16,657 nt of DNA, taken from JAGOBX01 sp036733285 (GTDB lineage Bacteria > JAGOBX01). A program made the position numbers and the translations under genes. Below the pieces are notes generated by a model. It was not told the origin of the DNA, ran no database searches, and saw only the letters and a program-made list of their open reading frames with translations. How positions within the stretch are numbered: the stretch's first letter is position 1; each line of letters opens with the position of its first letter. Positions 1 through 7,432 of this stretch are shown here, piece by piece. The stretch spans positions 1 to 16,657 of the forward strand of contig DAINAU010000094.1 of assembly GCA_036733285.1 (NCBI GenBank), read 5' to 3'.

Positions 1-1187
1 AGCTTATAACATTAAATGAAAAAAATTTGCCGACCGGCGGACAGGCAGAGGATATAAACGGAAATTTAACGCAGATAAATACTAATATTTCCACTTCAAC
101 AACAGCGGTAAGTAAAATTAACGCTAAAACGATTCCGGGAGATGTTATTTCATATTTAGGCGGGGATTTGGTTTGCGCTTTAAATCCTGCAGGTCAAGTC
201 GAATCATGGTCGGCAAGTTCTATTGTTTTTTACGGTCCTTCTGATTTTAATTTTGTCGCTAATAATTGTTCTTGTATAATTTCGGATTCAATGAATCACG
301 AAACCGCTAACCGTTTATGGTATTCGCGGAACATTGACATTGACGCGATGGATAATTGGCGTATTATTATTGATAATACTAAACTTATTAAAGGATCGGC
401 TCTTTCAAATTATCAAACCGAATTAAGCGGCTCTACTTTATATATCGCTAAAATCGAAACTATAGTCAGCGATACGGTAGTCAGAGACCTATTAACAAAA
501 TGGACTTTGATCAATGACCAGACTTACGATTTATGTCAAAGAATTAAATTTGACGCTGATTGCTCGGAAGTAGGCGGAGATGAAACAAATAAAAGAGTAT
601 TCAGAATAAAACGGACAAAACTTAATTTTTCACTTGATAACAGCGACGTTGTTTTTGGAGTTGTTTCAATTCATTCAAGCGATGTATTGTGGGCTGAAAA
701 ATACGCGGTTGGAGTCGGCGGACAATTAATTTTTGATACTGTATTCACGGTTGACCCCGCTGATTCTCAATATTTAACCTGCGTATGTTCTGCGGCAAAT
801 TTAAGGACTAACACATCGACGTCAACTTATATTCCGCCTAAAACGCAATTTCCCGACGCTAACTCGGTATTTTTTATCGGGATTCCGAAAAGCGCGGCTA
901 AAGCGAATTATTATACTGCCGAAATCGCTTACGGCGATATTACCGATGATCCGCTTGATAATGAACTTTTTGAATCTGATTTCGGTTTCAGCGCCAAATC
1001 CGCAGTAATTTACAACAACACAAACGTAACTATATATTACAGAATTAACGGAAGTTCTAATAAAATAATTCCCGTAGTTACAACTATACCGGCGCATATC
1101 GACAATATTTACATTAAAGAATTGGATATATGCGCGGCTGCCGGTTCGCTTCCGGGTTCCGGTTCGGTAATTATCGAAGTTAAATAA
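1..1187 (+). CDS. Probable virion structural protein, 5'-truncated at window edge
   Basis: I do not recognise a named family. The frame is open to the left edge (first complete codon at position 3), so the gene starts outside the window; the TTG at 27 could be read as a start but has no Shine-Dalgarno and the upstream codons look equally coding. The visible part is about 395 residues, rich in Asn, Thr, Ser and Ile. It has a low-complexity Asn/Thr/Ser stretch near the left end (INTNISTSTTAVSKIN), then beta-rich segments, and no membrane helix. It ends 15 bp before the PKD/LamG gene, whose SD (GAGG) lies in that gap. Composition and position, ahead of an adhesin-like protein and a lysis cassette, suggest a tail, fibre or decoration protein. 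That role is inference. Confidence 0.6.
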   Translation, partial: LITLNEKNLPTGGQAEDINGNLTQINTNISTSTTAVSKINAKTIPGDVISYLGGDLVCALNPAGQVESWSASSIVFYGPSDFNFVANNCSCIISDSMNHETANRLWYSRNIDIDAMDNWRIIIDNTKLIKGSALSNYQTELSGSTLYIAKIETIVSDTVVRDLLTKWTLINDQTYDLCQRIKFDADCSEVGGDETNKRVFRIKRTKLNFSLDNSDVVFGVVSIHSSDVLWAEKYAVGVGGQLIFDTVFTVDPADSQYLTCVCSAANLRTNTSTSTYIPPKTQFPDANSVFFIGIPKSAAKANYYTAEIAYGDITDDPLDNELFESDFGFSAKSAVIYNNTNVTIYYRINGSSNKIIPVVTTIPAHIDNIYIKELDICAAAGSLPGSGSVIIEVK

Positions 1188-1202
1188 ACAGAGGTAAAAA
1201 CA

Positions 1203-2498
1203 ATGTCAGAAAAAAAAGATCAATCAAGAATCGGCGGCGGCTCGCCTGTAAGCGCGCCTGTCGCTGATTTCAGCGCGACTCCGCTTTCCGGACAGCTTCC
1301 GCTTACTGTAAATTTTACCGACACATCGACAAATACGCCAACGTCTTGGCAATGGTCGATTAACGGAACGCCGGTTGCTACAACGCAGAATTTAGAATAT
1401 ATTTTTACTGAAGCCGGAAATTATACGGTTTCGCTTATCGCTACAAACGCGGGCGGCGGCGATACCGAAACTAAAGAAAATTATATTACTGTAACCGAAG
1501 AAGAAGAACCCGTAATCGCGCCGGTTGCGAATTTCAGCGCGTCTCCGCTTTCCGGACAGCTTCCGCTTACGGTAAATTTTACCGATACGTCGACAAATAC
1601 GCCGACGTCTTGGCAATGGTCGATTAACGGAACGCCGGTTGCTACAACGCAGAATTTAGAATATATTTTTACTGAAGCCGGAAATTATACGGTTTCGCTT
1701 ATCGCTACAAACGCGGGCGGCGGCGATACCGAAACTAAAGAAAATTATATTACTGTAACCGAAGAAGAAGAACCCGGGTCCGAAACTTTATACGCTAATA
1801 AAGCCGCGGCCGTAGCCGACGGCTGCTACGTTTATTATCCGGCCGAAGAATCAAGCGGATTTTATACAGAAGATATAATTAACTCAAAAACTTTAACGGC
1901 AACTAACGTTTCAAGACAGGCGGGAATGGTCGAAAATTCAAATTATTCGCTTTATCATGGCTATGATTCAATTTTAGTTACAAATCCAGAAAATTCACAT
2001 AGTTATTCGACAAACAAAATCACATGCGCTTTTGTTTTAAAAAGAATCGCGAGCCCGTTATGGCAGGTTATTACTGCTTTTGAAAAAGGTTTAACCACCT
2101 CGTCAAGGTTATGGCTTGACGCTAACACAGGAAACATTGAATTAACTTACAACAACGATTTGGCTCCGCAAAACTTAAAATTTACCGCTGACGCAGTTTT
2201 AAGCGTTGCCGATGTAAATTGTTTTATTATGTTTGACATTGATATAGTTTCTAAAACCGCGCATTTTTATAAAGACGGGGCTGAAGTTACGCTTACTAAA
2301 TCGGTTGATACCGGAACACCCGCCCAATTAGGCGATGATGTTTTATTTGGAGTGGGAAGAAGAATATCAAACGACGATTATAAATTCTCCGGTTGTATTG
2401 ACGAAATCGCTGTCTGGAAAGACAAGGTTATTTCAGAACTGGCGTTCACGCCTGCGGAACATTACAATTCCGGAAACGGAAAACTTTTATTTGTATAA
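1203..2498 (+). CDS. Two PKD domains plus LamG/concanavalin-like domain; probable phage surface or adhesion protein
   Basis: A 431-residue protein. After a short polar leader (residues 1-17) come two nearly identical 88-residue units (about 18-105 and 106-193). Each begins AP-V-A-[DN]-F-S-A and carries FTDTST, SWQW, FTEAGNYTVSLIATN and a C-terminal ITVTEEEEP linker: this is the PKD immunoglobulin-like fold, with its characteristic W and Y-V-L positions. Residues about 195-431 resemble a LamG/concanavalin A-like domain, ending in the typical FSGCIDEIAVW block followed by an HYNSGNG-like motif. No signal peptide or membrane helix is visible, which fits export as part of a particle rather than by Sec. 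SD GAGG at 1191-1194. Known for such domains: carbohydrate or protein binding at surfaces. Inference: a receptor-binding or decorating virion protein. Confidence 0.8.
   Translation: MSEKKDQSRIGGGSPVSAPVADFSATPLSGQLPLTVNFTDTSTNTPTSWQWSINGTPVATTQNLEYIFTEAGNYTVSLIATNAGGGDTETKENYITVTEEEEPVIAPVANFSASPLSGQLPLTVNFTDTSTNTPTSWQWSINGTPVATTQNLEYIFTEAGNYTVSLIATNAGGGDTETKENYITVTEEEEPGSETLYANKAAAVADGCYVYYPAEESSGFYTEDIINSKTLTATNVSRQAGMVENSNYSLYHGYDSILVTNPENSHSYSTNKITCAFVLKRIASPLWQVITAFEKGLTTSSRLWLDANTGNIELTYNNDLAPQNLKFTADAVLSVADVNCFIMFDIDIVSKTAHFYKDGAEVTLTKSVDTGTPAQLGDDVLFGVGRRISNDDYKFSGCIDEIAVWKDKVISELAFTPAEHYNSGNGKLLFV
1254..1781 (+). repeat. 264-bp tandem duplication encoding the two PKD units
   Basis: Positions 1254-1517 and 1518-1781 are nearly identical at nucleotide level with a period of 264 bp (88 codons). 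Differences are few and include synonymous changes (GCGCCTG versus GCGCCGG; ACATCG versus ACGTCG). The frame is preserved, so copy number can change without breaking the gene. Confidence 0.93.
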
Positions 2499-2513
2499 CG
2501 GAGTTGAAATAAA

Positions 2514-2867
2514 ATGAAATACATTATGTTTTCTTCAAACTGCAATGTTTTGCCGAAAAACGAATATGATCATACAGATAGAGATAATCCGGTTTTAATA
2601 AATCCGGCTGCATTCAAATATTATTATCTTTGTCAGGATTCCTACAATAATCCGCAAAACATAATCGCAGTAGTTCCGGACGATTCCGCGTTTGACGATT
2701 GGTATAACGCCGCCGATAATTCCGTAAAAAATCAAATCAATGTTTTATACGAATTGCTTGCGGGCTGGTATATGAACGATTGGATTCAGATTTGCGGTCC
2801 CGCGGATCCTGAACGAACAAATATTCAAATCATAACTTCTTTTATTGAGAGTTTGCAGAATGGCTAA
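2514..2867 (+). CDS. Hypothetical protein, structural-operon context
   Basis: A 117-residue protein of no recognised family. It is soluble-looking, rich in aromatic residues and Asn/Asp (YYYLCQDSYNN; AFDDWYNAADN; LLAGWYMNDWIQICG) and has no membrane segment. It sits 15 bp after the PKD/LamG gene with SD GGAG at 2500-2503, and overlaps the next gene by 8 bp, so these genes are probably translated together. Position suggests a tail or fibre accessory or chaperone protein, but the sequence does not show this. Confidence 0.75.
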   Translation: MKYIMFSSNCNVLPKNEYDHTDRDNPVLINPAAFKYYYLCQDSYNNPQNIIAVVPDDSAFDDWYNAADNSVKNQINVLYELLAGWYMNDWIQICGPADPERTNIQIITSFIESLQNG

Positions 2868-3636
2868 TATTTATAATACTACGAATTTACGCGGGTTTAT
2901 TACAAGCCCGGTTAAACCCGCTGATATACTCTTTATCTGGGGTGATGATATTATAGCGGTTATTTACCAGCCGGTTGAACCGTCTGATATTTTTGATTTA
3001 ACACACTGGTGGTATAAAATATCGCAGGGCAGCGCCAGAATTTTAAATAAAATTCCGGTTGTTTCAAGTATTGGCGATTATGACAAATTGTATATGATGC
3101 AGGAATCTATGATTTCTCTTAATAAATATCTTGTTATAAAAGGTTTGAAAGAAATAGACTATGTAAATACAATCGGCAAGCCGGTTTACGCCAACCCTCC
3201 GCTTGATTCTAATTTATTCAATAAAATTTATAATGCGGGCAGATTTAAAAATTACGAAGATTTATCGCAAAGCGCGAGAGTTCGATTAATTCAATATATG
3301 ATTTTTTGGTTATATAGAAATTCTTTGTCGGATTCTAAAGTCAGGCAGGCGCTTGCCGGTTCGGAAGTTCTTAAAATTTACGACGATTCAAAAAAATCGT
3401 TGACTGCTAACACGCTTCCTGTAAAAAGTATAATTGAAGCCGAAAAAGATTTGACTGAATTTGAAAAAACTGAAAAACAAAGATATCCGGGATTATGGAT
3501 TGATATAAAAAAAATCCTCATAAAAACTTTGATTGTTGCCGGTTCCGGAATAGCTTTATATTATGGATTCAAATTATATTTAGCTTCTAAATCCGGCAAA
3601 AAGGTTTTTAACGCGGGGCGTAAAGCTCTTACGTAG
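2860..3636 (+). CDS. Hypothetical protein with C-terminal membrane helix
   Basis: I chose the ATG at 2860, which gives 258 residues and an 8-bp overlap (ATGGCTAA) with the preceding gene. A TTG at 2845 in the same frame would add five residues but has no better ribosome site. Most of the protein is soluble with many Tyr, Trp and Ile residues. One hydrophobic helix lies near the C-terminus (KTLIVAGSGIALYYGFKLYL), followed by a basic tail (KSGKKVFNAGRKALT), an arrangement that would leave the tail in the cytoplasm if the helix spans the inner membrane. No family recognised. It lies between virion-type genes and the lysis cassette and may be a tail-tip, membrane-anchoring or superinfection protein (inference). 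Confidence 0.7.
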   Translation: MANIYNTTNLRGFITSPVKPADILFIWGDDIIAVIYQPVEPSDIFDLTHWWYKISQGSARILNKIPVVSSIGDYDKLYMMQESMISLNKYLVIKGLKEIDYVNTIGKPVYANPPLDSNLFNKIYNAGRFKNYEDLSQSARVRLIQYMIFWLYRNSLSDSKVRQALAGSEVLKIYDDSKKSLTANTLPVKSIIEAEKDLTEFEKTEKQRYPGLWIDIKKILIKTLIVAGSGIALYYGFKLYLASKSGKKVFNAGRKALT

Positions 3637-3643
3637 TAATTTT

Positions 3644-4303
3644 ATGTTTTCTAAAGAATACCTGTCTTTCATCAGCGTTGTGGTCTCGACAATCGGGACC
3701 GTTTTTGTTTCTATCATAAATCAGAATAATCTCAAACTTTTTCTTGCGTTCGCTATTCTCACGATCATTCTCGCTATAATACATTTTTTTCAAATTAAAA
3801 AGAAATCTTCCAATCATCAAATTAAGCTGTCAATCAAAGATCATCCGTTCTTTTCCAAAATGAAATATTTTAAAGACGTGATTATTCCGTCTTTGAATTT
3901 CCGGCTTAACAATCCTAAAAAAGAAGAACTCATTAAAAAGTTTTTGATTATTAAATTTGACGTGTTCTCAACCGGTATGCGCGAATCAGCGTCATGCCCA
4001 GACAAAGAATCCTCGCTGCATAATCTCGAAAATAAAATTATTGATTTAATACGCTTCTGCGAAACCCGGGCGGCTATTGAGGGCGTTCCGGACATCTTTA
4101 TTCAAAAATTCAAGCACTGGCACATCCCGCGCAACGCGTTTATTCTGCATAATGTTTCTGACATCTGTAAAACGGATTATCTTACTTGCGATGAGAAACT
4201 GAATATAATTTTAAATATTATGATTACGATTTTTGATTTGACTTTGATTGACGCGGTTAAAACCGCAAGATCGCTTAACGGCGAACTTGACGCTTTACTT
4301 TAA
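3644..4303 (+). CDS. Hypothetical membrane-anchored protein (two N-terminal TM helices)
   Basis: A 219-residue protein with two hydrophobic segments at about residues 8-26 and 31-49, then a charged stretch and a 165-residue, mostly helical soluble domain containing five Cys. The first ATG at 3644 lies 7 bp after the previous stop with no clear SD, so translation may depend on the upstream gene. No family recognised. Directly before a holin-like gene it could belong to the lysis or superinfection-immunity functions, but no motif supports a specific role. Confidence 0.7.
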   Translation: MFSKEYLSFISVVVSTIGTVFVSIINQNNLKLFLAFAILTIILAIIHFFQIKKKSSNHQIKLSIKDHPFFSKMKYFKDVIIPSLNFRLNNPKKEELIKKFLIIKFDVFSTGMRESASCPDKESSLHNLENKIIDLIRFCETRAAIEGVPDIFIQKFKHWHIPRNAFILHNVSDICKTDYLTCDEKLNIILNIMITIFDLTLIDAVKTARSLNGELDALL

Positions 4304-4326
4304 TTTTTTTTTTATAGAGGTGTGTT

Positions 4327-4830
4327 ATGTTAGACAAAGTTTTACAGATTTTTTCTAATCCGGAAGTATTCAATACTTTCCTGACGATTCTTGTTTTAGT
4401 AATCTCGTTCACGTTTCAAAAATTTTTTGAACAATATTTCAAAATCAAAGAAGATGATTCCAAAACCGCGAAGGTCGGCAAACTTGCAGCGCAAGCCGTA
4501 TTTGCCGGAGTAGATAAAACATATCAGGAATTCGTCCGCCAGTGCAAAGCCCAGTCCTCAGACGGCAAACTTACTACTGAAGAAAAAAAGAAGGCGTTGC
4601 AGCTTGCATTGAAATACGCTAAACAATACGCTATTGAAAACGGTATCGAGTTCGGCAAAGAATACGGAGACGATTTATTGGCCGCTATGATTGAGGATTA
4701 TATCACTAAAAGAAAATCAAGCGCGGCAGTTCCGTCGGTTAATGTTTCGCTTCCGGAGAAAAAAGAATCGGGGGAGCTGCAAGCGGTTCCGGCGGAACCG
4801 GCGGAACAAGTTCCGGCAGCGGTTCAATAA
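4327..4830 (+). CDS. Holin-like protein, phage LL-H type (Phage_holin_6_1-like)
   Basis: A 167-residue protein with one N-terminal hydrophobic helix (about residues 14-34, FNTFLTILVLVISFTFQKFF). It is followed by a long amphipathic helical region with repeated Lys/Ala/Glu (AKVGKLAAQAVFAGVDKTYQ; KKALQLALKYAKQYAIENG) and an Ala/Pro/Glu-rich tail. This single-TM plus helical-tail layout matches LL-H-type holins, which permeabilise the inner membrane so that endolysin can reach the cell wall. SD GAGG at 4317-4320. An SLT-type endolysin follows 300 bp downstream, which supports the lysis assignment. The last 85 bases overlap a well-conserved-looking frame in the -1 phase; A6 and G5 runs in the overlap could allow frameshifting. 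A tail or minor membrane protein is the alternative. Confidence 0.6.
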   Translation: MLDKVLQIFSNPEVFNTFLTILVLVISFTFQKFFEQYFKIKEDDSKTAKVGKLAAQAVFAGVDKTYQEFVRQCKAQSSDGKLTTEEKKKALQLALKYAKQYAIENGIEFGKEYGDDLLAAMIEDYITKRKSSAAVPSVNVSLPEKKESGELQAVPAEPAEQVPAAVQ

Positions 4831-5117
4831 TCGCAAGTTCGATATCGAGTATATTAGATAAATTACCCGGCGGCGTTAAAGCCGCCGTTCTTTATACAAA
4901 TTCCGGAATCCTGAAAGGCGCTGTTAAAGAAATTTACGAATCCGGAAAGTTTTCTATTAACGCCGGAGTTTTGGAAAAAAGTTATACTACGCTTTGCGCG
5001 GGTTATGAAATACTGAATAAAAACGGCGTTTCTTTGGATTTGCTCGCGGGCGCAGGAACTCCCGACTTTAAAAAAATAGAGTTCAACGCAGGCGCGGCTT
5101 TATCAATCAGTTTTTGA
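4743..5117 (+). CDS. -1 frame extension of the holin gene (no start codon of its own)
   Basis: This frame opens after the TAA at 4740-4742 and runs 124 codons to TGA at 5115-5117. It has no ATG, GTG or TTG until a TTG about 76 codons in. It encodes a Gly/Ser/Thr linker (ASGSGGTGGTSSGSGS), then ILDKLPGGVKAAVLYTNSG, ESGKFSINAGVL and a beta-rich end finishing GAALSISF. Codon use matches the neighbours. It overlaps the end of the holin-like gene in the -1 phase, and the overlap holds A6 (4759-4764) and G5 (4770-4774). Possible explanations are a programmed -1 shift giving a holin-linker-domain fusion, a recent frameshift mutation, a sequencing indel, or a non-standard ATT/ATA start near 4827. The alternating hydrophobic C-terminus with terminal Phe resembles an outer-membrane beta strand. 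Confidence 0.6.
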   Translation, partial: CFASGEKRIGGAASGSGGTGGTSSGSGSIIASSISSILDKLPGGVKAAVLYTNSGILKGAVKEIYESGKFSINAGVLEKSYTTLCAGYEILNKNGVSLDLLAGAGTPDFKKIEFNAGAALSISF

Positions 5118-5129
5118 GGTTGGCGGAAA

Positions 5130-5585
5130 ATGGACCGTATAAAAAAAAATTTTGTTCTTGTCGATTTATACAACGAACATAATTTCGATTCTCTTTTTAA
5201 AAGTCCGCGTTTGTTTCTCGCGTGGACTTTTACCGAATCCGGACACGACCAGTTTTGTCTCCGCTACGAACCCGATTACAAATATATTAACAAACTCCGA
5301 TATCTCGATCTCGTTGAAAAAATATCTTACGGTCTATTTCAAATCATGGGAGCTAATCTGTTTGAAATGGGTTTTACCGATGAATTGCAGATTGACGTTT
5401 TTCTGAATGATCTCGATATGCAATACCGGCTCGTTAGAAAATTTTTGAAACGCTGTCCCTCAAATGATATTAACGAAAATCTACGCTGGTATAATACCGG
5501 CTCGGTTAAAGAATCCGAAGCCGGCAATAAATACATTGCGAAAATTTATTCTAATATTAAATTGTTTTCAGACGTTAAATTATGA
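5130..5585 (+). CDS. Endolysin, SLT/lysozyme-fold lytic transglycosylase-like
   Basis: A 151-residue protein with the three signatures of the soluble lytic transglycosylase fold. These are a candidate catalytic Glu36 in FTESG; a GLMQI-type motif S-Y-G-L-F-Q-I-M-G at residues 66-74; and Y-N-T-G-S at 121-125 followed by Tyr135 (NKYIAKIY), equivalent to the family's YN.G...YV block. Such enzymes cleave the MurNAc-GlcNAc bond of peptidoglycan. There is no signal peptide, so release through a holin is expected, consistent with the holin-like gene upstream. The start has only a weak ribosome site (GAGG at 5116-5119). Its stop overlaps the next start as ATGA. Role in host lysis is likely; a virion-associated lysin is the alternative. 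Confidence 0.8.
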   Translation: MDRIKKNFVLVDLYNEHNFDSLFKSPRLFLAWTFTESGHDQFCLRYEPDYKYINKLRYLDLVEKISYGLFQIMGANLFEMGFTDELQIDVFLNDLDMQYRLVRKFLKRCPSNDINENLRWYNTGSVKESEAGNKYIAKIYSNIKLFSDVKL

Positions 5586-5788
5586 ATATTCCAAATTCAA
5601 TTAATTTAAACTTTGCTATTTGTTTTTTATCAATCGCTGCTTCTTTTATTTTTTCGTTATTTACTACGCAAATAAATAATATTAGATTTTTTGCGTTTTT
5701 TGTTACTATCGCGATTTCTTTCAGTTTATTTGGTTTCATATTTTTAATACTTTGGTTAAATATAAAAAATATTAGAAAATCCCGCTAA
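5582..5788 (+). CDS. Small two-helix membrane protein of the lysis cassette
   Basis: A 68-residue protein whose start overlaps the endolysin stop as ATGA, implying translational coupling. Two hydrophobic helices are visible at about residues 9-28 and 34-58, joined by a short polar turn (TTQINNIR), with a basic C-terminus (KNIRKSR). Size, topology and coupling to the endolysin fit a class II holin, an antiholin or a lysis regulator. No family can be assigned from the sequence. The first gene upstream (4327) is also holin-like, so this one may modulate it. Confidence 0.65.
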   Translation: MNIPNSINLNFAICFLSIAASFIFSLFTTQINNIRFFAFFVTIAISFSLFGFIFLILWLNIKNIRKSR

Positions 5789-5790
5789 TC

Positions 5791-5818
5791 TTGACAAAAT
5801 GAAAAAATGTGATATATT
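5791..5818 (+). promoter_or_regulatory. Sigma70-type promoter producing a leaderless mRNA
   Basis: TTGACA at 5791-5796, a 16-bp spacer, and TATATT at 5813-5818. The expected transcription start, about seven bases further on, coincides with the ATG at 5825. No SD exists between the -10 box and the ATG. Confidence 0.75.
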
Positions 5819-5824
5819 ACAATT

Positions 5825-6007
5825 ATGACAAATAAAAAGAAATGGAACACTGACGAAAAAAACGCGCTTGTTTCCGCAACTATCGGCGGAATGTTATTAG
5901 GCGGCTCTTTAGGTTCAACGCCGGGCGCGATTGTCGGCGGACTCTTTGGAATAATTGCCGCAATTATAAAAAAGGAAAATGATTCTAAAAATTTAAAAAT
6001 TGAATAA
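5825..6007 (+). CDS. Glycine-zipper membrane peptide, probably from a leaderless transcript
   Basis: A 60-residue protein: a charged N-terminus (MTNKKKWNTDEKN), then residues 15-48 rich in small residues (SATIGGMLLGGSLGSTPGAI and VGGLFGIIAAII) with GG and GxxxG spacing typical of glycine-zipper helices, then a Lys/Asp-rich tail. Such segments pack tightly in membranes and occur in bacteriocin-like peptides, small phage membrane proteins and toxins. There is no leader peptide of the double-glycine kind. The gene has its own strong promoter whose predicted start falls on the ATG, so translation is likely leaderless. A pore-forming, exclusion or toxin-like role is possible but not shown. Confidence 0.7.
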   Translation: MTNKKKWNTDEKNALVSATIGGMLLGGSLGSTPGAIVGGLFGIIAAIIKKENDSKNLKIE

Positions 6008-6013
6008 ACCTTA

Positions 6014-6065
6014 ATTTTCCCCTTGCTTTTTCGCGCATATCCTTTTATAATATTTCTATTCGATT
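6014..6065 (+). promoter_or_regulatory. Promoter cassette, copy 1 (TTGCTT-17-TATAAT)
   Basis: TTGCTT at 6023-6028, a 17-bp spacer and TATAAT at 6046-6051. The 52-bp stretch is 49/52 identical to 7433-7484, and the spacer core GCGCATATCCTTT is shared exactly. It drives the 6081-7360 operon. Confidence 0.85.
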
Positions 6066-6080
6066 TAAGGAGGCGGTTTT

Positions 6081-6557
6081 TTGGAAACAGCCGGAACAAC
6101 AAAAAAAATAAATTCGGTAAAATATTCTAATGTAATTCAAATAGTGCCTGTTAAATATTGCGCTTCAAAAAATGCAAAATTGAACGAAGGGTATATTTTT
6201 GCCTTTCTTTTTTTAGACGAAAATAAAAATATTTCTATTATAGACACGGCTGTTATTTTATCTAAAATAGAATTAAAAAAAATATATAATAATATGAAAT
6301 CTATGTTAAATAATATTAGGCCTAAAAAATTTAAAAATTATAATACTTTGGATAATATTACTTTAAAAAACAAACAGGAACATATTTTAAAATCAATTCG
6401 GGAAAATATAATAAAAAAAATCGTATTATCAAACTTGGATATTCAATTTATTTTAAAAAATAAAAACAAAATCACTAAAATTGTTCTTTCAAGAAATATT
6501 TTAATATTATTTTATTCTATCGTTCGTAAAATTATAAAAGATTATTACAATGAATAA
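6081..6557 (+). CDS. Hypothetical basic protein, first gene of a three-gene operon
   Basis: A 158-residue protein of no recognised family. A TTG start at 6081 is chosen because a strong SD (AAGGAGG, 6067-6073) lies 7 bp upstream and no ATG fits it. The N-terminal half is mixed alpha/beta (YIFAFLFLDENKNISIIDTA); the C-terminal half is a Lys/Ile/Asn-rich helical region. Very A/T-rich codons (AAA, ATA, TTA) set this operon apart from the parB block. It overlaps the next gene by 8 bp. Its own promoter indicates expression separate from the lysis genes. Confidence 0.75.
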   Translation: METAGTTKKINSVKYSNVIQIVPVKYCASKNAKLNEGYIFAFLFLDENKNISIIDTAVILSKIELKKIYNNMKSMLNNIRPKKFKNYNTLDNITLKNKQEHILKSIRENIIKKIVLSNLDIQFILKNKNKITKIVLSRNILILFYSIVRKIIKDYYNE

Positions 6558-6864
6558 TTTATTTTTAGATAAAGACTATTTAAAAAAACAAGCAGCTAAA
6601 AGAGCGGCTCAAATTATAAAAAAATATAATCGCGACAAAGCCGCTTTGAATATTCCTTCTATAAAAAAAAGCATATTGCATTTCAAAAAAATTGTTTCTA
6701 AATACGAAAAAAAATATAATATTCTTTCTGAAACTATTATAAAAAAAGAACCTTTGTATTTTGATAATCCGGAAGAAATTGAAAACTGGGTTGATTCTTA
6801 CAGAGGATTATTAAATATGCAAAGAGAGTTAATCGTCAAACAAGAGAAAATGGCAAATGAATAA
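6550..6864 (+). CDS. Small Lys-rich helical (coiled-coil-like) protein
   Basis: A 104-residue, strongly basic, mostly helical protein. Residues 12-27 (KKQAAKRAAQIIKKYNR) and 40-70 (KSILHFKKIVSKYEKKYNIL and following) have heptad-like spacing of Leu/Ile, suggesting a coiled coil. A short acidic turn (DNPEEIENWVDSYRG) follows. Overlaps of 8 bp on both sides indicate coupled translation. No family recognised; nucleic-acid binding or scaffold functions are possible given the charge. Confidence 0.7.
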   Translation: MNNLFLDKDYLKKQAAKRAAQIIKKYNRDKAALNIPSIKKSILHFKKIVSKYEKKYNILSETIIKKEPLYFDNPEEIENWVDSYRGLLNMQRELIVKQEKMANE

Positions 6865-7360
6865 AAAAGGTTATAATAAATTGTCTAATCCTAAACATTA
6901 CAATTCTATTCTTAAAGATGTTTCAGACGAACATTATGAAACTTTGTATTTATTAAACAATGCCGGTTTTGATATTATTGAAGAGAATATTGTCGGCTAT
7001 AACTTGAAACTACAAAAAATATCCGGTAATATTAATGCCAAAAAAGAAAAATCATTAAAACTCGAATATAAATATTTTTGTTCTTTATCAGAAGAAAACA
7101 CAGATTTAGTAACTGCGTTAGATTATTCTTATAACACTATTTATGACGACAGAATAATTCGTCAGGAAAATTTACATCCCGAAGATCATAAAGATATTGG
7201 AGTTGCGCATGGAGATTCTCATTTTCACAATTATCCGTTACACAAAAAAAATAAAAAAATTAAACCGCGTAGAATTAAAGAACCTTTTATAAAAATGTCT
7301 GATTTTATAAATAACGTCATAAATGATAAATATCCAAGACCATCTAAAAAGAAAAAATAA
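6857..7360 (+). CDS. Hypothetical protein with a His-rich segment and basic tail
   Basis: A 167-residue protein, last of the operon, overlapping the previous gene by 8 bp. The middle carries a His/Asp cluster, HPEDHKDIGVAHGDSHFHNY, with six His in about 20 residues. This resembles a metal-binding site but matches no family I know. The C-terminus is strongly basic (HKKNKKIKPRRIK and PRPSKKKK). No signal peptide or TM helix. A metal-dependent or nucleic-acid-binding early phage protein is conceivable. No transcription terminator with a clear stem is visible between its stop and the next promoter. Confidence 0.7.
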   Translation: MNKKGYNKLSNPKHYNSILKDVSDEHYETLYLLNNAGFDIIEENIVGYNLKLQKISGNINAKKEKSLKLEYKYFCSLSEENTDLVTALDYSYNTIYDDRIIRQENLHPEDHKDIGVAHGDSHFHNYPLHKKNKKIKPRRIKEPFIKMSDFINNVINDKYPRPSKKKK

Positions 7361-7432
7361 TTTTCCATTTTTCCGCGTTTTTCCGCCGCTTTTGTTTTTT
7401 AATGGTTAAAATTTTTTTCTGACTCCGCTTGT

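Noticed and set aside
2335..2517. 60-codon + strand ORF
   Set aside because: Lies in another frame inside the LamG-like domain and has no ribosome site; overlap shadow.
5152..5406. 84-codon + strand ORF
   Set aside because: Shadow inside the endolysin gene, which has clear catalytic motifs in its own frame.
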